A program made the position numbers and the translations under genes. From NCBI GenBank assembly GCA_022570795.1, contig JAKUDP010000023.1:1178001-1242000 (forward strand): a DNA stretch of 64,000 bases, read 5' to 3'. Below are positions 55,228 through 64,000 of this stretch, in pieces. The notes beneath the pieces were generated by a model. The model worked only from the letters and a program-made list of their open reading frames with translations. It was not told where the DNA came from and made no database searches. This DNA comes from Sphaerulina vaccinii (Eukaryota; Ascomycota; Dothideomycetes; Mycosphaerellales; Mycosphaerellaceae). Numbering within the stretch: position 1 is the first letter of the stretch; each line of letters begins with the position of its first letter.

Positions 55228-56352
55228 TCAGTTGCCATCGTGCACTGAGTCTCGACGCACAAGTTCTTCGCCCTTCTTGACCACTTCCGCCTCCCTCCTC
55301 TCATGTAGAAGACGTAGAACATGCATCAACTGACGACCATCACCCAGCTCATCAAACAGAATCTCGAGCTCCGGCAACCCAGCGTACACTTCAGCCTTGA
55401 GTTGCGGCAGTTCCACATCTCCTAACTCGGTGATCAATACCTCCAAGCACTCTCCCTCGAAGTCTCTCTTCGCCAAAGCAATCAAGGCCAGCAGCATGAC
55501 ACCTTCCCAGTCTGAGCCAAAGCACCGGGCAAGTTTCCTGAGCCATTGAACAATGTGAGGAAGAAGAGGCCAAGTTTTCAAGAACCAGCCGCCGCGCAAC
55601 TCTTCTGCTCGCCAGAACAGCATATGTTGCTTGTCCTTATTGCAGAGAGAAGGAAAGTAGCTCCAGAGTCCAGCGTCCTCCAGAGTTTCGAGGTCGACGG
55701 CTTTCCACATCCCATTGTCGTTGTTCAGTTTCCCATGAATGAGATACTCACCCTGGGAGAGATCCTCCAGTGGGACTTTCGTCTTGTAAAACAGCGCTTG
55801 ACCTTGACCGTTCTCTCGAAGGAGTTCTGGAGCATAGCAGATCTTCGAGCTTGATGGTAGTTTTGAGGTGTCGAGGATGTAGATCAAGATCCTATTATAA
55901 CACTTGACGTGGCTTTGGCGTCTCGCGTGGACCAGAACGAACCAGAGGGAAACACACCAGGAACTGAATTCGGATGGCATGTAGTAGTCGTAGCCGATGT
56001 GGTGACCTACCATGATTCCACGTTTGACAGGAGATATGTCGTCCGGGCTGGAGTGGTACTCTGCATCGTAGCCAAAGAGTGGGTCAATTTCATCTTTGGT
56101 GTTAAGACCACGAGAGCCATTTGCTGATGCGACTCGGAAAAGGAAGGGAGGTATCGGATAGTTGTCGACATCCGGGTGAGATTGGAGTGGCGCTTCTGTT
56201 CGTATGTCTTTCAGAGCTATGGAGGAGCGTGATGTTGTTTCTGCGATTGTCTCATGTGCTGGCTGGCCTTGCTTCCCACGTTTAACGGCACGAGCCTCTT
56301 GAAGTGGCTCAGAAGCCGGACGCTTTCCGCTCGGTTGATGGATGGATGGCAT
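55228..56352 (-). CDS. unrecognised fungal protein (possible DUF7587-like N-terminal domain)
   Basis: Intronless, 374 residues. After a basic, disordered start (SGKRPASEP, KRGKQGQ) comes a globular domain at about residues 65-215. It runs PPFLFRVASANGSRGLNT, then FSSWCVSLWFVLVHARRQ and the strand ILIYILDTSKLPSS, ending with SQGEYLIHGKL. This order resembles fungal domains of unknown function built on an ART-like fold (DUF7587), but I cannot confirm it. The C-terminal half is helical and Leu-rich (LLPHIVQWLRKLARCF, VMLLALIALAKRDF). No signal peptide or membrane helix. Function unknown; the start is the first ATG. Confidence 0.68.
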   Translation of the reverse strand: MPSIHQPSGKRPASEPLQEARAVKRGKQGQPAHETIAETTSRSSIALKDIRTEAPLQSHPDVDNYPIPPFLFRVASANGSRGLNTKDEIDPLFGYDAEYHSSPDDISPVKRGIMVGHHIGYDYYMPSEFSSWCVSLWFVLVHARRQSHVKCYNRILIYILDTSKLPSSSKICYAPELLRENGQGQALFYKTKVPLEDLSQGEYLIHGKLNNDNGMWKAVDLETLEDAGLWSYFPSLCNKDKQHMLFWRAEELRGGWFLKTWPLLPHIVQWLRKLARCFGSDWEGVMLLALIALAKRDFEGECLEVLITELGDVELPQLKAEVYAGLPELEILFDELGDGRQLMHVLRLLHERREAEVVKKGEELVRRDSVHDGN

Positions 56353-57183
56353 TGCTGCACGTCAGCAGAAAGGTGCGGAAGGTGCACGGGAATATAACAT
56401 CTTGAAGATCGTGTCGCACCTTCCCAATGTCACGTCGAGGAAGGAACGTGAATTTCCATCAGACCTCGTCTCTTATCGTGTCGTGTGAACAACGCGATGT
56501 TCACCGGTTCTCACAAGCAGCAGCACTAGATCACTGTCTCACTGGTCTTTCCACTTGTCCCCATGGTCGTCGTCCCGAGTCGCTTGATGTTCTTGGCCAG
56601 CCTCAAAACCTTATGCCACGCGCAATCTGAAGTGGCAGGGAAGTCCCTCCAAGCATGACACGATCCACCTCTATTTTGAGCAATGCTTTGTTGACATTTA
56701 CGTCCGTGTGTAAACAACAAACGCGCTGCTGCTGTGTCGAAATTAGCAGAGAGAGCTCCGGTGTGCTTCATGAGGACGGAATGACCAGGCGGGAACCACG
56801 AACAGATTTCCCATATTACCTGTACACTATGCCATTGCTGCCGCTAGTCCTGGGCGCGTGTGCAACGCATCGAAACCAACGTCTCTCGAAACCCACCGCA
56901 CCATTCCGTCCATCACTCCTGCCGTGAATGCATGATCTCGTCAAAAGCGCCGCCATATGCAATAGAGACCGCGAAAATGCCGTGAGGCTGCCGCTGCTGC
57001 CATCGCTTCCTGATTCTGATGCGAAAGTCTGGCGCTGAACCAAGCCAGAGTGCCCGGAAGCTGCATTCCCTTCATCCCGCCCCAGGACAACTGCCACTTG
57101 CTGGAGTTCACTCCGAAGATCTCTTCAATGTTTGTTGTTGTGGTGGTATTCGTATTACAATGTTGTGGTAGCTCTACCCGTCG
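56353..57183. other. intergenic between the unknown protein and CKS1
   Basis: 830 bp; frames are short and overlap on both strands. It includes the upstream region of the minus-strand gene ending at 56352. Confidence 0.5.
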
Positions 57184-57646
57184 CTCATTGATTTGCTTGA
57201 AAGTTCATCGGTCGCCTGTTAAGTCATGTCATCAATATGGCGATTGCGGCAGGAAAGTTTCTGCACTTACTTGAAAAGCAGGATATGTGGCTCTGGCTCA
57301 TGCACTTCGTAGTGCTCCCACCCTAGACTCTGCGTGATGCCCAAGCCTCTCCACTCATCTTCCCACAGTAGCTTCAACGTGCCTCTCGCTCCATCGAAGT
57401 AGTCCTTGGGTATCGCTTTCAGCATCTGCTTAGGGAGCTGAACATGGCGGTATTCGTAGTGATCATCATTGTATCTGTGTCTTCGCGTCAGCACTTCTGT
57501 CCTGTTCTCGTTCTTGTTGTGGGATTTGATGCCTACCTCGAAGAGTAGTGAATTGCATCAATGAACTCATCCAGCTTATCCCTCTCCGAGTCCGTCAACA
57601 GCCGTGGCTTCTTGTTCCGCCTCGTGAAGTCAATATCCAGGCTCAT
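57184..57646 (-). CDS. CKS1: cyclin-dependent kinase regulatory subunit Cks1
   Basis: Three exons on the minus strand: 57646-57537, 57474-57271 and 57214-57184, 114 residues. The first exon reads MSLDIDFTRRNKKPRLLTDS and IDAIHYSS. The second has YNDDHYEYRHVQLPK, the Cdk-binding HEPEPHILLFK and GITQSLGWEHYE, all hallmark Suc1/Cks sequences, including the beta-hinge HEPEPH. An in-frame TAA directly after LLFK (57267-57269) overlaps a GTAAGT donor. Splicing instead adds RPMNFQANQ, the expected family ending (LLFKRP). Introns have GTAGGC/ACACAG and GTAAGT/AACAG ends with branch GACTTAAC. The protein binds Cdk1 and phosphorylated substrates to promote cell-cycle transitions and acts in cytoplasm and nucleus. 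Confidence 0.96.
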
Positions 57647-58918
57647 GATGTCGAGTGATGTGCTTCGTGCTGCTCTGTCACGGGTACAAGTCGTGTACCT
57701 GCCTTCACGTTGTAGCGACGCCTAGTTCGATAGACGCGATCCCGCGGCTATGCACGAGCTCTTCACGTGGTGCAGAATCGATAGTAGTTCGCGGTAGTGT
57801 ATTGGAAGGAGTCCAATAATTCGGCGGACGAACGTGTTCGTCGGTTGTGTCTGGAGTGGTGTATGGTGACACGTATTGTTTGGTGCAGGATGTCGCTCTT
57901 TCGTGATGGAGGGGTCGTAAGTGAAACGGTGGAAGCTACTGCTGCAGGCACACCGTGTCTGGTGGTTCGACAGTGAGCTGCTATTGTCGTCTCGTTCGAT
58001 CCAGACGCTTCTGGTGTTTTCCGTGAGTAGTAATCGTGTACGTGTCGTGAAGAAGTGGAGTTCGTGAGTCGATGTTTGGCGAGCAATGACTTTGCAACTT
58101 TTCGAAGTAAACAAAGCAGGTACGCACGTGCCATTTCGGAAAGAACACCCGACAGCCGCCCGCGCATCATACCACGCGATCACCATTTGGACTTGATGTT
58201 CATGGTACGGAGTGAACAAGCACATGCAATATATGCAGTGCACGAGAATCAGCATCACATCATCGATGTACAAATGGTGATCCTTCGTGCCAGAAAGCAT
58301 CGGGCACGAGCTTAAGATGCGGCACATCACGAGACAGATTTGGGACGAAGCAGTGTAGTGTAACTAGTTGTGCTTTTCCATACCATGTACATGTTAGTCT
58401 GCTGAGGCGAGCCGAGACGGCAATCGAGCCTTCTCCGATTCCATCTCCTAGTTCTAATCCACCAGCAGTGCGAAACAAAATGTTGTTCTCCAAAATGTTC
58501 CAACACGAATAGAATTGAAATGACGATGAGCGCGCCTTCTATTCCCAATAAAACATATCATCGTAAAATCTCGTTGAAGGAGTGTGTATGGCAGGACTCC
58601 GATGATCCCCAGGTGTATCGTGGTAATTCGTAAAAAGGTCCTGCCAAGAAAGTTGTGGTCGTAGACATAGGAAATAATGAGGGTATTCGGTCGGATAGGT
58701 GTCGTATGTCGCGGACAAAGTATGGGCATGAAGTAAGTGTTCCTTGTTTCCATTTCCCTTCCATCAGGTGTTCATGCTTGTTGTCCTGCAAGTGGGCGCA
58801 CTCCTCGCATACCAGTCCAGAGAGAATGGCGAGAGGGGAGGCGCCGCATCTGCAACTTATCGATTCCCAGATCGACGAGTTCGATTGCGTTCGACAGCAT
58901 GCTTCGGCCAGTCGATCT
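57647..58918. other. intergenic, upstream of CKS1
   Basis: 1.27 kb without a supported gene; frames of 60-200 codons here lack any family feature. Confidence 0.5.
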
Positions 58919-59725
58919 CTAGATCCAGACTGGCTCGTCGAGCAGGTAGTCGCAGACAAGTCCGTCGATCTCAGACATGTAGTCATCAACGCCGAACAAT
59001 GCCAAGTCATGCGATTGCATGATGTACTTGTCTTCTTCAGCTTCAGCGTCACGCACAGCGTGGCTCATCTCCTCGGCTACAGCATCTAGCTGAGCCAACT
59101 CGTTTCCAAATGGATTCTCCTTGGGCGACTCGACAGGCTGTGACCAGTTGCCGAAGAAGTCCGTAGAGTTGCGCTGCACCAGGCTCGCCGGAGGCGACAT
59201 CAGTCGTTGCACCGAACGCTTGCGGTGGACAAACTCGTGTGCTTTCTTCGAGTGTGATGGCACGCGCTGCGGGATACTGGGTGCGTCGAACGAAGAATGT
59301 GTCGAGATGCTTGGTGATCGGTTTGGTGTCTTCGTGTCAACAGCAGGCTTGAAGTAGCAGCTCAAGTGGTTTGGTTCCGGTCCTGTTGTTGGTGTGTCTG
59401 GTGTTTCGTCGATCGAAGATGCATCATTGCCATCGAAACTTAAGGACGGAGCCTCGCTCTCGTCACTGCTGCTAGTAGTCGATGAGCCCGTGATGTTGCG
59501 TGTGTGAATGCGCTTCGTGCCAGGCAGGTCAGGCGCATCATAGGACAGCGCATTCGTGGATGAGATGAGCGCGACTGGTGACGAGATCTGGGAGCGCTTG
59601 ACTGGTCGTCCGTTGCGTGTGCTGGCAGCGCGGCCAATGTGCAAGTTGAGCGGCTGGTCCTTGTCACCACGCCTCGTGGTGAATGCGCGCGCAAGAGACA
59701 TTGTATTCGAAATTGCTGTTGACAT
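58919..59725 (-). CDS. unrecognised fungal protein, mostly disordered
   Basis: Intronless, 268 residues. Rich in Ser, Thr, Pro, Asp: SSTTSSSDESEAPSLSF and SIDETPDTPTTGPEP. A basic patch (HSKKAHEFVHRKRSVQRL, about 155-172) precedes SPPASLVQRNSTDFFGNWSQ. A helical acidic C-terminal segment (ELAQLDAVAEEMSHAVRDAE) ends at DYLLDEPVWI. Conserved-looking islands separated by disorder suggest a regulatory or adaptor protein with phosphorylation sites, but no family is recognised. A second ATG nine codons in is also possible. Confidence 0.65.
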   Translation of the reverse strand: MSTAISNTMSLARAFTTRRGDKDQPLNLHIGRAASTRNGRPVKRSQISSPVALISSTNALSYDAPDLPGTKRIHTRNITGSSTTSSSDESEAPSLSFDGNDASSIDETPDTPTTGPEPNHLSCYFKPAVDTKTPNRSPSISTHSSFDAPSIPQRVPSHSKKAHEFVHRKRSVQRLMSPPASLVQRNSTDFFGNWSQPVESPKENPFGNELAQLDAVAEEMSHAVRDAEAEEDKYIMQSHDLALFGVDDYMSEIDGLVCDYLLDEPVWI

Positions 59726-61377
59726 GTTGGTATGGCCGTTGATGGATGTTGTGATTGGCGTTGATGTGCACTTTAGCGTCGGCAGTCGAGAACGATCTTC
59801 AAGACCACTTCAAGACCACTTCAAGAATGCGAGCTGTCGTTCGGAAGGCTACGGTAGAGTTGCTGATGAGGTCGTCCTCAAAGTTTGCCAGTACTATCTT
59901 GAATGTTTACTGAAATTGGGTTTGCTGATTGAGTCGTGGGATCCTCGAACTTAACAGCTGAGAATAGCCTGTCTCGAATTGCTGAATCGGCAGAAGGAGC
60001 GTTGTTTCGAAAGGCAACGACTACTTTCAGAGGGGAACTGTCACCGACAGCTGTTCGTAATTTGCGTCGCGCGAGGAGGAAGGACCTGTGCGATGAATGA
60101 AGGGATGGAGCGTGGATGCGACAAAGACACTGTCTGCGCGGGCAAAGCGGGCGTGGTGCGGCGGATGCGGTTTCGCAAGAGAGAATGTGTGATCGGCAGA
60201 TCGTCCAAAGATTGTGTTCTGGTAAAGAGTGTGTATCACGCTCGCTGCCACTGGCGCGTCGAAAGAGTGAATGATGACAAGGAGTGCAAACAGCAAAGAA
60301 GCCTGTGAAGCGCTGTGAGACAAGAGAAGAGTCGAGAGTCGAGGTTCCAATCGAGCAGAGTTCTCTTCCCACGCTAGGCCGGCGCTAAAAGACACGTTGG
60401 TGCGGGCCTTGCAGAGCTTGTCACTTGCCGAACTCGATGATTCGTTGCATGCTTGTCTGGCCTGGGATCTTAGAAGCCAATCGTAGCCTTGTTTCACCAC
60501 CTCGCCTGCAGAGCCTGGTGACGATCATTGGAGGAGAACTGCTCGACCTCCTGTCGTCCCTCACGCGCAGGCTGTGTTTCACAGAGAATAATGCTGCATC
60601 AACCAAAGGAGCTACAGCGTGTGAGATGCATATAGCAAACGAAGAACGAGCGTACGCATGCGATATAGTATGACCGTCTCCAGTATGCGATAGTGGCGGT
60701 CGCTGATATATGGTCCAACTCAGACATCACGCGTCAAGCCGACACTGTCTGAGGCGATGTCTTCGCGATCCAGGCGGATGTGAAATATGTCGACCTCACT
60801 TGTGTGCGACACTCGAAGCGCCCATCTCGACCCTGATGTCCAGGACGGGGACCTACTCGATCACCTGGCGTCCTGGCGTCAAGCTCTCGAGCTGCGGAGG
60901 TATCACCTCGTGGTCACGTCAAGTGTTCCAGAAGTGTCACAGCAGGAGCTTCACTTGTACCCTTGGGCACGAAGGACTGCCTGACGTGCCTGACGTCTGT
61001 CCACGTTTGATCCACGCAGCCAAAACAGGCTCGAGCTGATGATAGGCGGCTGGCACTGGAAGACATATCGTCCAAGACGGAAGGACTCCTCCGCTGGCTA
61101 GTTTGGTCATCTGCCTCGCCGGGCTCGCGAAAGTACCACGAGAACGATTCGTTAACAAGAAGTAATTCGCGATTAATGACCGAAGTCCGTGCGAGGTACC
61201 TGCATGTCACTCTTCTCGCCTATATCATGGAGATATGGGGATTGCACACAGGAAGCAAGAGACAGTCGATTGCAGCGAAGAGTGCACCAGTGTGCCTCCG
61301 TACTAATCGCAGTATGTGAGATCGTGCCACCACGATGTCATTGCTGTGTTCGGAGCTATGTGATCAAGACACATTCA
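59726..61377. other. intergenic between the disordered protein gene and the permease gene
   Basis: 1.65 kb; a short repeat of CTTCAAGACCA at 59798-59822. No gene supported. Confidence 0.5.
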
Positions 61378-63368
61378 TCACGACTTCTCAACGTGAGCAA
61401 TAGTAACATCGGCCCCCTTCTGACTTGCAATCGACTCCCTCCGCTGGCCCTCTTCATCCATGAACTTGCCCTGAGGGACCACGCCAAAGAGCTCGTCCAT
61501 GCTTTCGAGCGAACGACCTTTGGTCTCCGGTACGAAGAACCATGTGAACACAAACATGGAGAAGCAGAAGCTACCATAGATGAAGTATGCGCCATATCCG
61601 CCTTTTCCGACAGTAGCGATCATGTTCGGCGTGGCACGAGCTACTACAAAATTGAACAACCACTGCGTTGCCGCAGCGATGGAGACGTTCAGTGCTCGTA
61701 GTCGTGCAGTCGGAATCTCTGAGACGTAGATCCAGCAGACAGGACCCTACAACCAGTGATTAGCATAACGGCTATCAAGAAGTCTGAGCTCCGTCGCTTA
61801 CCCATCCGAACTGGAAGAACACCGCGAAGAGATAGATTGCCACAATCGCAGCATAGCCGGCCGGTGGTACCGGCACTCCCTTTTTTGGTGGGTCGATTCT
61901 GATGTATATTGCAATGTAATACATGCAGATTCCTTGTGCAATAGATGTCCAAAGCAGACTTCGACGACGGCCCAAAGAGTCAGCAGCCAGGAGCAGGAAG
62001 AGCGCGCACCCAATCATCTTCAGAACGCCATAGATACCTGTCGCGAAGAGTGAGGGAGCAGTGCCGGTGAGACCGAGATTGGTGAAGATCTGAGGTGCGT
62101 AGTAGTTGATTGCGTTGGTTCCTGCCCTGCACGTCATTTTTCACGCTATCAGTGCGTACAGGTTGTCGAGACTCACCTGTCATCTGTTGACATATCATCA
62201 GGCCAATACTAATCAGAGCTCTTTTCCTATTGCCAGGAACCGTGAACATCTCCTTCAGCAAATCGACGATACCCGAGCCAGCAATGAGGCGACGCTCGTA
62301 GGCTAGCTGATCAGCCATCTCTTGAAGCTCATCCTGCACATAAGGATGTGTCTGCGGCAGACCACGAACACGAGCTAGGACTTTGGCTGCCTCGTCCCAT
62401 CGGTCTTTGCGAGCTAGCCATCTCGGAGTCTCCGAGCTGATGAACATGCCGATCAAGAGGATGATGGCTGGCAGTGACTGCAGTGCGAGCGGTACCACGT
62501 ATTGCACAGTACCGTGGGAATGAAGGAGAGAGCCATAGTTGACTACACTTTCGTTAGTACACAGGCTATGGCCATGTTGTCATGTCTCGTCATAAGCCAC
62601 TTACTCCAGAAAGCGATGCATACTGGAACAATGTCAGCATTCTAGCTCTGAGTCTCGCTGGTCAGAGGAACATACCTCCAGTAACAATGAAGAACTGATA
62701 CATCCCAGTCAGTGCACCACGAATGGCTCTGGGCGCGTTCTCAGACGTGTACAATGGAGTTATCATACTCGCAGCTCCCACGCCTGAACTCGAAAGTCAG
62801 CAGACCTCCCAGAATTTTGAATGTCGACATCAACATCTTACCAACGCCAGCAACAAACCTTCCAATATACATCACCGGGAAGTTCCCATTCGCAGCAGCC
62901 TGCATCACAGATCCAACGATAGCGAAAGTCGCAGCGATCATCATACCAACCCTTCGTCCAAGTCTATCAGCAACATATCCTGCCACAATAGCTCCAAGAA
63001 AGCAGCCGGCTTGGAGAGTGGAAACGATGTTCGCTTCGAGGTTGGCTGAGAGCTTAGGGTTTGCTGATGCTAGCGGCAGACCGTAGCGTTCGCGGAAAAG
63101 ATCAAGTTTGAGCACGCCTCCGATGATGCCAGTGTCCATTCCGAAGAGCATACCGCCGAAGCAAGCCTGTGTAGAGGAAGCTGTCAGTGTTCCCGGTCCG
63201 CTATGCGTTCTTATGAGGACTCACGCTTGCGCAGAGCACGAAAACACGCCAGTTGTAGATCTCCTTCGGGTCATCTTTCATGGACTCATTGCGACTGTTT
63301 GTACCTGTTCAGTATGGCCACGATCCAATAGCCCGGGCGACCTACATGATCCTTTCCAAGATAGTCAT
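61378..63368 (-). CDS. MFS permease of the sugar/quinate transporter family
   Basis: Eight exons on the minus strand: 63368-63346, 63294-63225, 63166-62842, 62783-62676, 62622-62605 (18 nt), 62542-62177, 62121-61802 and 61746-61378. They sum to 1599 nt, 532 residues, in one frame. All junctions use GT/AG. Signatures: ACFGGMLFGMDTGIIGGVL (TM1), YVADRLGRRVG (loop 2-3), YIGRFVAGVGVGAASMITPL with YTSENAPRAIRG, SETPRWLARKDRWDEA, ICQQMTGTNAINYYAPQIF and the C-terminal VPETKGRSLESMDELF. Twelve membrane helices are expected. Similar fungal proteins import quinate, galacturonate or other sugars by proton symport at the plasma membrane; the substrate is not determinable here, and no quinate-catabolic genes are next to it. 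The first, 23-nt exon (MTILERI) is the least certain; an in-frame ATG at 63281 is an alternative. Confidence 0.9.
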
Positions 63369-64000
63369 GATTGCGACAAGTGCTTGCTATCAGCACAGCT
63401 CGTGGTATGGATGAAGGCGAAGTGACTGGAACCCAACAACAAAGATTCTTGGAGCTACAACAGCAGCAGCTCTTCGCACCCTCTTCTTCTATATCTGCAA
63501 CGTCCAAGACGGATCAAATGTTCGTGCTTGGTTCTTACTTGGCAAACGCCTGCGGTGCAGTGAAGTCCGAAGCGAAAGAGCTGTAAGCGTTGTACGACCT
63601 GCTTTCAAGAGGCGGTGGCTTGAAAAAAGTAAGCCTGTGTAGTGGGTGAGCCAAGCGGCAGTCTTTGTCTTGTGAACAACCTGGCTGTATTACTTGTCGG
63701 CTTGTCGCACAAGCGATCAACCTAAACGATATCAGACGCAATAGAGACGAGAGACGAGAGACAAGGATGCACCTAGGGTTGGTCTGTGGCTTGTTGGGGG
63801 TCAACACCTACACAAAAACTTCCCCGCAAAACGAGCGCAGCGTACCATGTGGAGTGTGGAGGAGGAGGGATGTTGGGGTGCATAAAGGATTGCCGTTGTG
63901 CTAGGTATGGAATGCTCCAGCCATTCATGATGGTTCTGACTAGTCCACTGGGTACTCAAGATCGTGTCTGGGAACGTACGAACGCTCGCGCCAAGGAAGG
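63369..64000. other. upstream region of the permease gene to the window end
   Basis: 630 bp, no supported gene. Contains a CAGCAGCAG run (63461-63469) and imperfect GAGACGA repeats near 63746-63766. Confidence 0.5.

Noticed and set aside
54830..55333. 167-codon plus-strand frame
   Set aside because: Partly antisense to the 374-residue minus gene; no domain or initiation context.
1..64000. tRNA, rRNA and CRISPR features
   Set aside because: No A-box/B-box pair with a foldable cloverleaf, no rRNA sequence and no regularly spaced repeats were found by reading; a covariance-model scan could not be run.

Overview
The window comes from the nuclear genome of a filamentous ascomycete (Pezizomycotina). 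Introns are short (about 48-66 bp) with GTAAGT/GTGAGT-type donors and CTAAC/CTGAC-type branch sites. The gene content is typical: Rax2, mitochondrial arginine-specific carbamoyl-phosphate synthase, an RTA1-type membrane protein, tannase, a Zn(II)2Cys6 protein and a quinate/sugar MFS permease. A 25 kb retrotransposon block carries massive CpA-to-TpA mutation of the RIP (repeat-induced point mutation) type. A dothideomycete (Mycosphaerellales-like) is my guess from overall style only.

Layout. Positions 1-15.2 kb are gene-rich: the 3' part of RAX2 (+), the large subunit of arginine-specific carbamoyl-phosphate synthase (+, with a TGACTCA Gcn4/CPC1-type site upstream), a decayed ammonium transporter (+), a weak hypothetical gene (-), a secreted tannase/feruloyl esterase (-), an RTA1-like gene (+) and the elongation factor TFIIS (-). 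Positions 15,177-40,359 are one nested retrotransposon cluster. It is bounded by a 234-bp Ty1/Copia LTR pair with a perfect 5-bp target duplication (CCACC), 200 bp upstream of the TFIIS start codon. Inside lie Gypsy-1 (268-bp LTRs), itself split in its integrase by Gypsy-2 (360/362-bp LTRs, TTAAG duplication), a 5'-truncated Gypsy-3 fragment, and a second Copia on the minus strand (247-bp LTRs). Almost all in-frame stops in these polyproteins are TAG or TAA, as expected from CAG, CAA and TGG after RIP. Positions 40.4-64 kb return to ordinary sequence: an alpha/beta hydrolase (-), a NIF3-like protein (+), a kinase/HAD/uracil phosphoribosyltransferase fusion with a frame break (-), a protein with a C-terminal Zn2Cys6 motif (+), three unrecognised fungal proteins, CKS1 (-, three exons) and an eight-exon MFS permease (-). 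The intergenic stretches there are unusually long, the largest being 4 kb.

The host genes do not form an operon or an obvious metabolic cluster; each appears independently regulated. The most unusual observation is in the retrotransposons. Gypsy-2 carries, downstream of its chromodomain and in antisense, an open frame with an exact C-x2-C-x6-C-x8-C-x2-C-x6-C spacing (four of the six Cys now Tyr through RIP) followed by a predicted coiled coil: a GAL4-like zinc cluster. Gypsy-3 carries half of the same pattern at the equivalent place. A second notable observation is that RIP stops 100-136 bp inside the outer LTRs, so the outer half of each LTR keeps the unmutated sequence.
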